NCBI RefSeq assembly: GCF_900602065.1
Contig: NZ_UWFN01000350.1
Span: forward strand, 124,001 to 188,000
Direction of reading: 5' to 3'
DNA length: 64,000 nt
Origin: Pseudomonas viridiflava
Lineage (GTDB): Bacteria > Pseudomonadota > Gammaproteobacteria > Pseudomonadales > Pseudomonadaceae
Shown: positions 15,492 to 24,875 of the stretch, one piece after another
Layout of the letters: the number at the start of each line of letters is the position of its first letter
How positions within the stretch are numbered: position 1 is the stretch's first letter
Program-made: the position numbers and the translations under genes
Notes under the pieces: generated by a model
Seen by the model: the letters and a program-made list of their open reading frames with translations, nothing else
Database searches by the model: none
Told to the model about the DNA's origin: nothing

Positions 15492-17174
15492 TCAAGCTTC
15501 GGCTTTCTTGGTAGCCGCTTCGATCTTGCGAGTGATGTATGCCTGCTGAGCGATCGACAGGGTGTTGTTCACAACCCAGTACAGAACCAGACCAGCAGGG
15601 AACCACAGGAAGAAGAACGTGAAGATGATTGGCATCATTTTCATGACCTTGGCCTGCATCGGATCCGGCGGAGTCGGGTTCAAACGCTGCTGGATGAACA
15701 TGGTAGCGCCCATGATGATCGGCAGAATAAAGAACGGGTCTTTGATCGACAGGTCTGTTATCCACAGGATCCATGGTGCTTGGCGCATTTCAACGCTTTC
15801 AAGCAGTACCCAGTACAGCGACAGGAATACAGGCATTTGCACAAGAATCGGCAAGCATCCACCCAGTGGGTTGATCTTTTCTTTCTTGTACAGCTCCATC
15901 ATCGCTTGCGACATTTTCTGCCGATCGTCGCCATGCTGCTCTTTCAGGATCGCGAGTTTCGGTGCTACAGCGCGCATGCGAGCCATGGATTTGTAGCTGG
16001 CTGCCGACAATGGGAAGAACAAACCCTTGATCAGCATGGTCAGGAAGATGATCGACCAGCCCCAGTTACCCACAATCGCGTGGATGTGCTGCAGCAACCA
16101 GAAGATTGGTTGAGCAATGAACCACAGAATCCCGTAGTCAACGGTCAATTCCAGACCTGGGGATAACTCTTTCAGTACCGCCTGGCTCTTCGGACCCGCA
16201 TACAACGTGGCACTCAACTCGCCTTTGCTACCCGGTGCGACTGTTACAGCCGGGCCGGTGAAGCCGATGATGTAGTTGCCTTGGCTGTCTTTACGAGTCT
16301 GAACTGCGTTGGCAGTGTCTTTGCTCGGGATCCACGCCGTTACGAAGTAGTGTTGCAGCCATGCAACCCAACCACCTTGAACGGTTTCCTTGAGCTGAGC
16401 CTTGTCGATATCTTTCATCGACACTTTTTTGTAAGGCTCGGCGGCTGTCCACAACGCGGCACCCAGATAGGTCGCGGTACCAGTAGCAGTTGTGGAGGAC
16501 GGATCATCGCTGCCGTCACGTTTCAGCTGGGCAAACAGGTTACCCGACCAAGGCTGAGCGCTCTGGTTATCGATTTCATAGCTGACAACCAGATCGTACA
16601 GGCCGCGCTTGAACGTAAAGCGCTTGATGTAGTTGATACCGTTGTCAGTGAACTTGAGTTCAACAACCAGGTTTTCCTGGCCATCAGCCAGTTGATAACT
16701 CTTCTGTGCAGACGAGTAAACCGGGCGACCTGCCGGGCGAGCATCGGGACCATTGCTGCCAGTCAGACCGCTTTGTGCCAGAAAGGTACGTTCGCCACCG
16801 TTATCAAACAGTTGGAACGGCACCTCAGGATGGTCCTGACGACGCGGATACAGAGGCAGCCTCAGTTGAACGACATCACCACCAACTGGATCGATTTCCA
16901 GGTTGAGCACGTCAGTTTTGACCTGGATAAGGTCTTTGCTGACGACGGCAGGAGTTTCCAACGGGGCGGCTGTATCGCCATTAGCGCTAGGAACATCGGC
17001 ACTTGCAGAAGCTTTCGCACCAGTAGTCGTGTCCGGAATGCCCGGTGCAGGAGCGCTGGCGGCAACATTCTGAGTCGGCAAGGCGGCTTGGCCGTAGTCT
17101 TGGTTCCATTTCAGAACCCCGACATAGGTCACGATTGCCAGGGCGACGATCAGGATCGTGCGTTTAATATCCAT
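15492..17174 (-). CDS. yidC: Membrane protein insertase YidC
   Basis: YidC, 560 residues, inserts and folds inner-membrane proteins alone or with SecYEG; its clients include Fo subunit c, encoded nearby. It has an N-terminal membrane helix (about 5-22), a large periplasmic beta domain, and a C-terminal 60KD_IMP core of about five helices beginning near residue 350 (GWSIIFLTMLIKGLFFPLSA). The conserved arginine of the hydrophilic groove should be in this core. It begins 2 bp after yidD. A perfect DnaA box is at 15758. Confidence 0.97.
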   Translation of the reverse strand: MDIKRTILIVALAIVTYVGVLKWNQDYGQAALPTQNVAASAPAPGIPDTTTGAKASASADVPSANGDTAAPLETPAVVSKDLIQVKTDVLNLEIDPVGGDVVQLRLPLYPRRQDHPEVPFQLFDNGGERTFLAQSGLTGSNGPDARPAGRPVYSSAQKSYQLADGQENLVVELKFTDNGINYIKRFTFKRGLYDLVVSYEIDNQSAQPWSGNLFAQLKRDGSDDPSSTTATGTATYLGAALWTAAEPYKKVSMKDIDKAQLKETVQGGWVAWLQHYFVTAWIPSKDTANAVQTRKDSQGNYIIGFTGPAVTVAPGSKGELSATLYAGPKSQAVLKELSPGLELTVDYGILWFIAQPIFWLLQHIHAIVGNWGWSIIFLTMLIKGLFFPLSAASYKSMARMRAVAPKLAILKEQHGDDRQKMSQAMMELYKKEKINPLGGCLPILVQMPVFLSLYWVLLESVEMRQAPWILWITDLSIKDPFFILPIIMGATMFIQQRLNPTPPDPMQAKVMKMMPIIFTFFFLWFPAGLVLYWVVNNTLSIAQQAYITRKIEAATKKAEA

Positions 17175-17176
17175 GA

Positions 17177-17422
17177 TTACTCGGCCATCGAAGAAGAACG
17201 GGAGGTAGGGACAGGCGGAACCGGGTCATAACCACCGGGATTCCACGGATGACAGCGACCTAATCGACGAAAGGTCAGCCAGCCACCGCGCAGAAGGCCA
17301 TGATTTTCAATGGCTTCGTACGCGTAGCAGGAGCAACTGGGGTAGAAACGACAGTGACTGGCCATCAGCGGGCTAATGGCATAGCGATAGAACTGGATCG
17401 GAACGAGTGCCAGTTTACGCAT
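17177..17422 (-). CDS. yidD: Membrane protein insertion efficiency factor YidD
   Basis: YidD, 81 residues, is a small membrane-associated protein that improves YidC-dependent insertion. The family motifs FYRYAISPL, CRFYPSCSCYAYEAI and RLGRCHPWNPGG, with several conserved cysteines, are all present. It overlaps the end of rnpA by 8 bp and is followed after 2 bp by yidC, indicating a coupled operon. Confidence 0.96.
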   Translation of the reverse strand: MRKLALVPIQFYRYAISPLMASHCRFYPSCSCYAYEAIENHGLLRGGWLTFRRLGRCHPWNPGGYDPVPPVPTSRSSSMAE

Positions 17423-17816
17423 TGGTACTATCTACCCCTGCAGTTTCGGTTTTTGCTTCTGGAATTGGCCGGCTGCGTGCCAGACGTTTCCATAGCTTGC
17501 CGAAATGCTGAATCAATTCGGGGCTTTCTACGTCACCCAAGCCTTTACGCGCGACAATCACGATATCCCAACCGACCAAGTTGTCTTGGTGTTGGCGAAA
17601 TGATTCGCGCATCAGGCGTTTCAAGCGGTTGCGCTCAACGGAGAGTTTGACGCTCTTTTTACCGATAACCAGCCCCAGTCGGGGATGATCAAGGTCGTTG
17701 TTGCGCGCAAGGAGCAGGAGATTTTTCCCCGGAACCTTGCCGGTAGGGGAGTCAAAGACTGCCTTGAAATGCCGGGGGGTAAGCAAACGCTTTTCCCGAC
17801 TGAAGTCCTGACTCAC
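17415..17816 (-). CDS. rnpA: Ribonuclease P protein component
   Basis: RnpA, 133 residues, is the protein subunit of RNase P, which cuts the 5' leader from tRNA precursors. The signature KKSVKLSVERNRLKRLMRES is clear. The start is a GTG at 17816 (VSQDFSREKRLLTPRHF), 16 bp after the rpmH stop. GGAGG lies directly against this GTG, too close for normal initiation, so translation may depend on coupling with rpmH or on a nearby non-standard codon such as the CTG two codons upstream. The longer reading frame upstream only overlaps rpmH and was rejected. Confidence 0.93.
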   Translation of the reverse strand: MSQDFSREKRLLTPRHFKAVFDSPTGKVPGKNLLLLARNNDLDHPRLGLVIGKKSVKLSVERNRLKRLMRESFRQHQDNLVGWDIVIVARKGLGDVESPELIQHFGKLWKRLARSRPIPEAKTETAGVDSTNA

Positions 17817-17832
17817 CTCCAGTGCCGGATTA

Positions 17833-17967
17833 TCAAACTGCCAGACGCGCACGACCTTTGGCGCGGCGACGCGACAGGACGGCACGGCCGTTCTTGGTGG
17901 CCATGCGAGCACGGAAGCCGTGAGTGCGAGCGCGTTTGATAGTGCTTGGTTGGAAAGTACGTTTCAT
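17833..17967 (-). CDS. rpmH: 50S ribosomal protein L34
   Basis: L34, 44 residues, a very basic protein of the large ribosomal subunit. The translation begins MKRTFQPSTIKRARTHGFRA and ends GRKRLAV, as in other Pseudomonas. It is the first gene of rpmH-rnpA-yidD-yidC, reading away from oriC, with its promoter expected in the adjacent 18000-18100 region. Identity is certain despite the small size. Confidence 0.98.
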   Translation of the reverse strand: MKRTFQPSTIKRARTHGFRARMATKNGRAVLSRRRAKGRARLAV

Positions 17968-18546
17968 GGCGTGTTACCTGGTTCGTCCACAACGGGCCGG
18001 AATGGCCCCCGTTTTAAGAGACCGGGGATTCTAGAGAAAGCAAGCCTCTAGGTCAATTTCCAACCAGCCTTTCCTGCATTTAGTTATGTAACGGCTTTTT
18101 GGCCACTTTCCCCTGAACGCTTCGTTCTGTTCCGTACCCAGATATAGAAATAAAAGAAGAGAAGTATTTAAAGCTTCTTTATAGAGCTTATTAAAGTAAC
18201 GTAAGCCATCGTCTGTGGATAACTAGGCACAGGCCTTTATAATCAATGTGTACAGAGAATGACAACACTGTCGAGAAGCCGTGCTCTGCCTGTGCTGCGC
18301 TGTCGGAAAACCTGTGTGTGGAATGGCATTTTATCCACAGGGCGCTTATCCACAGATTTAAAGTCTGGGTTATGCAATGAGCTGAAGGCTGGTTATCCAC
18401 AGACCTTATGCACATGCCATTGGTCGGCTTGATTGGAGGTAAATTCCGGATTTATCCCGGCCAGCAGACCACCTACATGTGGATAAGTACCGCCGCGGTC
18501 GGTACAATGACGGCTGTTTTTGCCTCACCGGCTTTTAATCTAGGGG
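17968..18546. other. Chromosomal replication origin oriC
   Basis: The 579-bp gap between rpmH and dnaA is the expected Pseudomonas oriC. Perfect DnaA boxes (TTATCCACA either strand) are at 18214, 18331, 18346, 18393 and 18478, with a one-mismatch box at 18406. An AT-rich block at about 18139-18200 is a good candidate for the unwinding element. The rpmH promoter should lie on the left side and the dnaA promoter on the right. The segment 18139-18404 is paralogous to 9528-9792 upstream of mnmG. Confidence 0.95.
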
Positions 18547-20067
18547 ATGTCCGTGTCATTGGAACTTTGGCAGCAATGCGTAGAGCTTTTGCGCGATGAG
18601 CTGCCTGCCCAGCAATTCAACACCTGGATCCGTCCGCTACAGGTTGAAGCCGAAGGCGACGAGTTGCGTGTTTATGCACCAAACCGTTTCGTTCTCGATT
18701 GGGTCAACGAAAAGTATTTGAGCCGTTTGCTTGAACTGCTTGGTGAACACGGTCAAGGGCTGGCGCCTGCGCTTTCCTTATTAATAGGCAGCAAGCGCAG
18801 CTCCGCTCCTCGTGCGGCACCGAATGCGCCATTGGCTGCGGCGGCTTCGCAAGCAATAGCGGCCAGCCAGCCTGTGAATCAGGCGCCTGCATCTGCTCAA
18901 GTGGCTACTCCTGCGCCCGTACAACCATTACAGGTTAACGACGAACCCTCTCGAGACAGCTTCGATCCGATGGCTGGTGCGAGCTCTCAACAAGCACCTG
19001 CTCGTGCCGAGCAGCGTACGGTCCAGGTAGAAGGTGCGCTTAAACACACCAGCTACCTGAATCGTACGTTTACTTTCGAGAATTTCGTCGAGGGTAAGTC
19101 CAACCAACTGGCGCGTGCCGCGGCCTGGCAAGTGGCAGATAACCCCAAGCATGGCTACAACCCGTTGTTTCTGTACGGCGGTGTAGGTCTGGGTAAAACT
19201 CACTTGATGCATGCTGTGGGTAACCACCTGCTCAAGAAGAATCCGAATGCCAAGGTGGTGTATTTGCACTCGGAGCGTTTTGTGGCCGATATGGTCAAAG
19301 CGCTGCAGTTGAATGCAATCAACGAGTTCAAGCGTTTTTACCGTTCGGTAGATGCGTTGCTGATCGATGACATTCAGTTTTTTGCAAGGAAGGAGCGCTC
19401 TCAGGAAGAGTTCTTCCATACCTTCAATGCTCTGCTCGAGGGCGGTCAGCAGGTCATTCTGACCAGCGACCGGTATCCGAAGGAGATCGAGGGTCTTGAA
19501 GAGCGTCTGAAGTCCCGGTTCGGCTGGGGGCTGACCGTGGCTGTCGAGCCGCCGGAGCTGGAAACCCGTGTCGCAATCCTGATGAAAAAAGCTGATCAGG
19601 CGAAGGTAGATCTGCCTCACGACGCAGCGTTCTTCATTGCACAACGCATTCGCTCCAACGTGCGTGAGCTTGAGGGTGCGCTCAAGCGTGTTATCGCTCA
19701 CTCGCACTTCATGGGTCGTGAGATCACTATCGAGCTGATTCGCGAGTCATTGAAAGATTTGCTGGCACTGCAAGACAAGCTGGTGAGTGTGGATAACATC
19801 CAGCGCACGGTCGCCGAGTACTACAAGATCAAGATTTCCGATCTGCTGTCCAAGCGTCGCTCTCGATCCGTAGCTCGACCGCGTCAGGTTGCGATGGCGT
19901 TATCAAAGGAACTGACCAACCACAGTCTGCCGGAAATTGGCGATGTGTTTGGCGGGCGGGACCACACTACCGTGCTGCACGCCTGCCGCAAGATTAATGA
20001 ATTGAAGGAATCCGACGCGGATATTCGCGAGGACTACAAGAACCTGCTGCGTACACTGACCACTTGA
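18547..20067 (+). CDS. dnaA: Chromosomal replication initiator DnaA
   Basis: DnaA, 506 residues, binds DnaA boxes, opens oriC and loads DnaB. Domain I (about 1-85, LWQQCVELLRDELPAQQFNT) is followed by an Ala/Pro/Gln-rich linker (about 86-165). The AAA+ domain III has Walker A GGVGLGKT at about 211-218 and Walker B LLIDDIQF. The C-terminal domain IV carries the DnaA signature (GRDHTTVLHACRKI). It starts dnaA-dnaN-recF-gyrB next to oriC. A perfect DnaA box lies within the gene at 19798. Confidence 0.99.
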   Translation: MSVSLELWQQCVELLRDELPAQQFNTWIRPLQVEAEGDELRVYAPNRFVLDWVNEKYLSRLLELLGEHGQGLAPALSLLIGSKRSSAPRAAPNAPLAAAASQAIAASQPVNQAPASAQVATPAPVQPLQVNDEPSRDSFDPMAGASSQQAPARAEQRTVQVEGALKHTSYLNRTFTFENFVEGKSNQLARAAAWQVADNPKHGYNPLFLYGGVGLGKTHLMHAVGNHLLKKNPNAKVVYLHSERFVADMVKALQLNAINEFKRFYRSVDALLIDDIQFFARKERSQEEFFHTFNALLEGGQQVILTSDRYPKEIEGLEERLKSRFGWGLTVAVEPPELETRVAILMKKADQAKVDLPHDAAFFIAQRIRSNVRELEGALKRVIAHSHFMGREITIELIRESLKDLLALQDKLVSVDNIQRTVAEYYKIKISDLLSKRRSRSVARPRQVAMALSKELTNHSLPEIGDVFGGRDHTTVLHACRKINELKESDADIREDYKNLLRTLTT

Positions 20068-20105
20068 TGACATCAGCGCAGCTTATTAAGGCAAGGGACT
20101 AGACC

Positions 20106-21209
20106 ATGCATTTCACCATTCAACGCGAAGCCCTGTTGAAACCCCTGCAATTGGTCGCCGGCGTCGTTGAACGCCGTCAGACCCTGCCGGTGCTATCCAA
20201 CGTGCTGCTGGTTGTCGAAGGGCAGCAGCTCTCGTTGACCGGTACTGACCTTGAGGTCGAGCTCGTCGGCCGTGTTCAGCTGGAAGAGCCTGCCGAGCCG
20301 GGCGAGATCACTGTCCCTGCGCGCAAGCTGATGGATATCTGCAAAAGCTTGCCTAACGATGTGCTGATCGACATCAAAGTCGATGATGCAAAGCTGGTCG
20401 TAAAGGCCGGACGTAGCCGCTTCACCCTGTCGACATTGCCAGCCAATGATTTCCCTACTGTTGAAGAAGGTCCAGGCTCGCTGACCTTTAACCTGGTGCA
20501 AAGCAAACTGCGTCGCTTGATTGAACGCACCAGCTTTGCGATGGCGCAGCAGGACGTTCGTTACTACCTCAACGGGATGTTGCTGGAAGTGAGCGCGGGT
20601 ATTCTTCGCGCTGTGGCAACCGATGGCCACCGTTTGGCGATGTGCTCGATGACTGCAGATATCGAGCAAGCTGACCGTCATCAGGTTATCGTGCCGCGCA
20701 AAGGTATTCTGGAAATGGCACGTTTGCTGACTGAACAGGATGGCATGGTCAGCATTGTCTTGGGCCAGCATCACATTCGCGCAACCACCGGTGAGTTCAC
20801 CTTCACCTCGAAGCTGGTTGACGGCAAGTTCCCGGATTATGAGCGCGTCCTTCCTAAAGGCGGCGACAAGCTGGTACTGGGTGATCGTCAGGCATTGCGT
20901 GAAGCGTTCAGCCGTACGGCGATTCTGTCCAACGAGAAGTACCGCGGTATCCGTCTGCAACTGGCCAGCGGTCAGCTGAAAATCCAGGCGAACAACCCTG
21001 AACAGGAAGAAGCGGAAGAAGAAATCAGCGTCGACTATAACGGCGCTTCGCTGGAGATCGGTTTTAACGTGAGCTATCTGCTCGACGTACTGGGCGTAAT
21101 GACTACCGAGCAGGTTCGTTTGATTCTGTCTGATTCCAACAGCAGCGCGCTGGTACAGGAATCGGACAACGACGACTCTGCCTACGTAGTTATGCCGATG
21201 CGCCTGTAA
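20106..21209 (+). CDS. dnaN: DNA polymerase III beta subunit (sliding clamp)
   Basis: DnaN, 367 residues, the dimeric ring clamp that holds DNA polymerase III and many repair enzymes on DNA. Three topologically similar domains are present, and the C-terminal MPMRL is typical of the clamp's partner-binding surface. It begins 38 bp after dnaA and ends 24 bp before recF, fitting one operon. Confidence 0.99.
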   Translation: MHFTIQREALLKPLQLVAGVVERRQTLPVLSNVLLVVEGQQLSLTGTDLEVELVGRVQLEEPAEPGEITVPARKLMDICKSLPNDVLIDIKVDDAKLVVKAGRSRFTLSTLPANDFPTVEEGPGSLTFNLVQSKLRRLIERTSFAMAQQDVRYYLNGMLLEVSAGILRAVATDGHRLAMCSMTADIEQADRHQVIVPRKGILEMARLLTEQDGMVSIVLGQHHIRATTGEFTFTSKLVDGKFPDYERVLPKGGDKLVLGDRQALREAFSRTAILSNEKYRGIRLQLASGQLKIQANNPEQEEAEEEISVDYNGASLEIGFNVSYLLDVLGVMTTEQVRLILSDSNSSALVQESDNDDSAYVVMPMRL

Positions 21210-21233
21210 CCCTCCATGTTCAGCAGAAGCTAG

Positions 21234-22337
21234 ATGTCTCTTAGTCGCGTCTCGGTCACCGGGGTGCGCAATCTGCACCCGGTGACCTTCTCCCCCTCCC
21301 CCCGTATCAATATCCTTCACGGCGATAATGGCAGTGGCAAAACCAGCGTGCTGGAAGCCATCCATTTGCTTGGCCTCGCCCGTTCATTCCGAAGCGCTCG
21401 GCTATTGCCTGTCATTCAATATGAGCAGCCGGCATGTACCGTTTTTGGCCAGGTCGACCTAGTAGAAGGCGGGCATAGCAATTTGGGTGTTTCCCGAGAT
21501 CGTCAGGGTGAGTTTCAAATTCGCATTGATGGGCAGAATGCTCGAAGCGCAGCGCAGCTTGCTGAAACCCTTCCGCTGCAACTGATCAACCCTGACAGCT
21601 TTCGTTTGCTTGAAGGCGCGCCGAAGATTCGCAGGCAGTTTCTGGACTGGGGAGTGTTCCACGTGGAACCTCGTTTTATGGCCACTTGGCAACGCCTCCA
21701 GAAGGCCCTCAAGCAGCGAAACTCGTGGCTTCGGCATGGTACACTTGACGGCGCTTCGCAAGCGGCTTGGGACCGGGAGTTATGCCTGGCAAGCGATGAA
21801 ATCGATGAGTATCGACGGTCTTACATCAAGGCGTTAAAGCCCGTGTTCGAACAGACTCTAAGTGAGCTGGTTGAACTCGAAGGTTTGACCCTGAGTTACT
21901 ACCGGGGATGGGATAAGGAAAAAGAGCTGAGCAGTGTGCTCGCTTCTTCCCTTCATCGTGATCAGCAAATGGGCCATACGCAGGCAGGACCACAACGTGC
22001 TGATTTGCGCCTTAGATTAGGTGCAAACAATGCGGCGGATATTCTGTCGCGAGGCCAGCAAAAGTTAGTGGTGTGCGCATTGCGCATCGCCCAAGGTCAT
22101 CTGGTTAGCCAGGCGCGCCGTGGCCAATGTATCTATCTGGTCGACGACTTGCCATCTGAGCTTGATGACCAACATCGGCGCGCACTGTGCCGTTTGCTTG
22201 AAGACTTACGCTGCCAGGTTTTTATCACCTGTGTAGACCACGAATTATTGAGGGACGGCTGGCAAACGGAAACGCCAGTCGCTTTGTTCCACGTGGAACA
22301 AGGCCGTATCACCCAGACCCACGATCATCGGGAGTGA
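21234..22337 (+). CDS. recF: DNA replication and repair protein RecF
   Basis: RecF, 367 residues, is an SMC-like ATPase that helps load RecA at single-strand gaps with RecO and RecR. The Walker A motif GDNGSGKT is at residues 30-37; the ABC signature (LSRGQQKLVVCAL) and Walker B (YLVDDLPSELD) lie near the C-terminus. Two parS sequences (21655 and 22285) are embedded in its coding region. It ends 4 bp before gyrB. Confidence 0.98.
   Translation: MSLSRVSVTGVRNLHPVTFSPSPRINILHGDNGSGKTSVLEAIHLLGLARSFRSARLLPVIQYEQPACTVFGQVDLVEGGHSNLGVSRDRQGEFQIRIDGQNARSAAQLAETLPLQLINPDSFRLLEGAPKIRRQFLDWGVFHVEPRFMATWQRLQKALKQRNSWLRHGTLDGASQAAWDRELCLASDEIDEYRRSYIKALKPVFEQTLSELVELEGLTLSYYRGWDKEKELSSVLASSLHRDQQMGHTQAGPQRADLRLRLGANNAADILSRGQQKLVVCALRIAQGHLVSQARRGQCIYLVDDLPSELDDQHRRALCRLLEDLRCQVFITCVDHELLRDGWQTETPVALFHVEQGRITQTHDHRE
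21655..21670. promoter_or_regulatory. parS site inside recF (15/16 match)
   Basis: TGTTCCACGTGGAACC differs at one end base from the palindrome TGTTCCACGTGGAACA that ParB binds in Pseudomonas and many other bacteria. It lies about 3.1 kb from the end of oriC, within the recF coding sequence. Confidence 0.85.
22285..22300. promoter_or_regulatory. parS site at 3' end of recF (perfect)
   Basis: TGTTCCACGTGGAACA is a perfect 16-bp parS palindrome within the last codons of recF. It is a ParB nucleation site for the parAB system encoded 16 kb to the left. Confidence 0.92.
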
Positions 22338-22341
22338 TTGC

Positions 22342-24759
22342 ATGAGCGAAAACCAAACGTACGACTCCTCCAGTATCAAGGTACTGAAAGGACTAGATGC
22401 CGTACGCAAGCGTCCCGGAATGTACATCGGTGACACTGACGATGGCAGCGGTCTTCACCACATGGTGTTTGAGGTTGTTGATAACTCGATCGACGAAGCA
22501 CTGGCCGGCCATTGCGACGACATCACTATCACCATCCACCCGGACGAATCCATTACTGTCCGTGACAATGGTCGCGGTATTCCGGTAGATGTGCACAAAG
22601 AAGAAGGCGTGTCGGCAGCAGAGGTCATCATGACCGTGCTCCACGCTGGCGGTAAGTTCGACGACAACTCCTACAAAGTATCCGGCGGCCTGCATGGTGT
22701 GGGTGTTTCTGTAGTTAACGCCTTGTCTGAATTGCTGCTGCTGACTGTGCGTCGTAGCGGCAAGATCTGGGAGCAAACATACGTTCACGGTGTTCCACAG
22801 GAGCCGATGCGCATTGTGGGTGACAGCGACACAACTGGCACCGAGATCCACTTCAAGCCTTCCGCTGAAACCTTCAAGAACATCCACTTCAGTTGGGACA
22901 TTCTGGCCAAGCGCATCCGTGAGTTGTCCTTCCTGAACTCCGGTGTCGGTATCGTTCTTCGCGACGAGCGCAGCGGGAAAGAAGAGCTGTTCAAGTATGA
23001 AGGCGGGTTGCGTGCTTTCGTTGAGTACCTGAACACCAACAAGACTGCGGTCAATCAGGTATTCCACTTCAATATTCAGCGTGACGATGGCATTGGCGTC
23101 GAGATTGCTTTGCAGTGGAACGACAGCTTCAACGAGAACCTGTTGTGCTTCACCAACAACATCCCACAGCGCGACGGCGGTACTCACCTGGTGGGCTTCC
23201 GCTCCGCGCTGACGCGTAACCTCAACGCTTACATCGAGCAGGAAGGTCTGGCCAAAAAGCATAAAGTTGCGACTACTGGTGATGATGCGCGTGAGGGTCT
23301 GACTGCCATCATCTCGGTGAAAGTGCCGGATCCAAAGTTCAGCTCGCAAACCAAAGACAAGCTGGTCTCTTCGGAAGTTAAAACCGCAGTTGAACAAGAG
23401 ATGGGTAAATACTTCTCGGACTTCCTGTTGGAAAACCCGAACGAAGCCAAGGCGGTCGTCGGCAAAATGATCGACGCCGCTCGTGCACGTGAAGCCGCTC
23501 GTAAAGCGCGTGAGATGACTCGCCGTAAAGGCGCACTGGATATCGCAGGTCTGCCTGGCAAACTTGCTGACTGCCAGGAAAAAGACCCTGCCCTTTCCGA
23601 ACTGTACCTCGTGGAAGGCGACTCTGCTGGCGGTTCAGCCAAGCAGGGACGTAACCGTAAAACTCAAGCGATCTTGCCACTCAAAGGCAAGATCCTTAAC
23701 GTCGAAAAAGCACGTTTCGACAAGATGATCTCCTCGCAAGAGGTTGGCACGTTGATCACCGCCCTCGGCTGCGGTATCGGCCGCGATGAGTACAACATCG
23801 ACAAGCTGCGTTATCACAACATCATCATCATGACCGATGCTGACGTCGACGGCTCGCACATCCGTACGCTGCTGCTGACCTTCTTCTTCCGTCAGCTCCC
23901 AGAACTGATCGAGCGTGGCTATATCTACATCGCTCAGCCGCCGCTGTACAAGGTCAAGAAAGGCAAGCAAGAGCAATACATCAAAGACGACGAGGCCATG
24001 GAAGAATACATGACCCAGTCGGCTCTTGAAGATGCGAGCCTGCACCTGAATGAGTCTGCACCTGGTATTTCCGGCGAATCGCTGGAGCGTCTGGTCAACG
24101 ATTTCCGCATGGTCATGAAGACCCTCAAGCGCCTGTCGCGCTTGTATCCTCAGGAACTGACTGAGCACTTCGTTTACCTGCCTCCTGTCACTCTTGAGCA
24201 GCTGTCTGACCACGAAGGCATGCAAGCCTGGCTGGCACTGTTTGACGCCCGGCTGCGTGTTGGTGAGAAGTCGGGTCTGGTTTACAAAGCCAGCCTGCGT
24301 GAAGATCGCGAACGTAATGTCTGGCTGCCAGAGGTCGAACTGATCTCCCACGGTCTGTCTAACTACGTGACCTTCAACCGTGACTTCTTCGGCAGTAACG
24401 ACTACAAGACGGTAACCGCCCTGGGCCTGCAGATCAGTACTCTGCTGGAAGAAGGTGCTTACGTTCAACGTGGCGAGCGCAAGAAGCAGGTCACCGAGTT
24501 CAAGGAAGCCTTGGCTTGGTTGATGGCTGAAAGCACGAAGCGTCACACCATCCAGCGATACAAAGGTCTGGGTGAAATGAACCCTGATCAGTTGTGGGAA
24601 ACTACGATGGATCCGTCGGTTCGCCGGATGCTCAAGGTCACTATTGAAGATGCTATCGGTGCAGACCAGATCTTCAACACCTTGATGGGTGATGCGGTAG
24701 AGCCTCGTCGTGACTTCATTGAGAGCAACGCTTTGGCGGTTTCCAACCTGGACTTCTAA
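22342..24759 (+). CDS. gyrB: DNA gyrase subunit B
   Basis: GyrB, 805 residues, the ATPase subunit of gyrase, which introduces negative supercoils. The GHKL ATPase part includes EVVDNSIDEALAGHCD and GGLHGVGVSVVNAL. The TOPRIM domain begins near EGDSAGGSAKQGR (about residue 425), and the DVDGSHIRTLLLTF metal-binding motif is present. The extra segment in the C-terminal half is usual for proteobacterial GyrB. It closes the operon and is followed by a strong terminator. Confidence 0.99.
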   Translation: MSENQTYDSSSIKVLKGLDAVRKRPGMYIGDTDDGSGLHHMVFEVVDNSIDEALAGHCDDITITIHPDESITVRDNGRGIPVDVHKEEGVSAAEVIMTVLHAGGKFDDNSYKVSGGLHGVGVSVVNALSELLLLTVRRSGKIWEQTYVHGVPQEPMRIVGDSDTTGTEIHFKPSAETFKNIHFSWDILAKRIRELSFLNSGVGIVLRDERSGKEELFKYEGGLRAFVEYLNTNKTAVNQVFHFNIQRDDGIGVEIALQWNDSFNENLLCFTNNIPQRDGGTHLVGFRSALTRNLNAYIEQEGLAKKHKVATTGDDAREGLTAIISVKVPDPKFSSQTKDKLVSSEVKTAVEQEMGKYFSDFLLENPNEAKAVVGKMIDAARAREAARKAREMTRRKGALDIAGLPGKLADCQEKDPALSELYLVEGDSAGGSAKQGRNRKTQAILPLKGKILNVEKARFDKMISSQEVGTLITALGCGIGRDEYNIDKLRYHNIIIMTDADVDGSHIRTLLLTFFFRQLPELIERGYIYIAQPPLYKVKKGKQEQYIKDDEAMEEYMTQSALEDASLHLNESAPGISGESLERLVNDFRMVMKTLKRLSRLYPQELTEHFVYLPPVTLEQLSDHEGMQAWLALFDARLRVGEKSGLVYKASLREDRERNVWLPEVELISHGLSNYVTFNRDFFGSNDYKTVTALGLQISTLLEEGAYVQRGERKKQVTEFKEALAWLMAESTKRHTIQRYKGLGEMNPDQLWETTMDPSVRRMLKVTIEDAIGADQIFNTLMGDAVEPRRDFIESNALAVSNLDF

Positions 24760-24783
24760 AAGGTCCGCGTTATATAGCAAACT

Positions 24784-24815
24784 AAAACCCCGGCCACTGA
24801 ACCGGGGTTTTTTTT
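24784..24815 (+). terminator. Intrinsic terminator after gyrB
   Basis: A GC-rich stem (AAACCCCGG with CCGGGGTTT) is followed by a run of eight or more T, 25 bp after the gyrB stop. This is a classic intrinsic terminator for dnaA-dnaN-recF-gyrB. Confidence 0.92.
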
Positions 24816-24875
24816 GAACCAACATTCCACAGCGCTGATTTCGAGAGGCACTGCTAACGTCCTGGAGATGATATA

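Noticed and set aside
17817..17912. Longer RnpA beginning at 17912.
   Set aside because: The added 32 codons overlap rpmH in another frame and are not part of the RnpA family.
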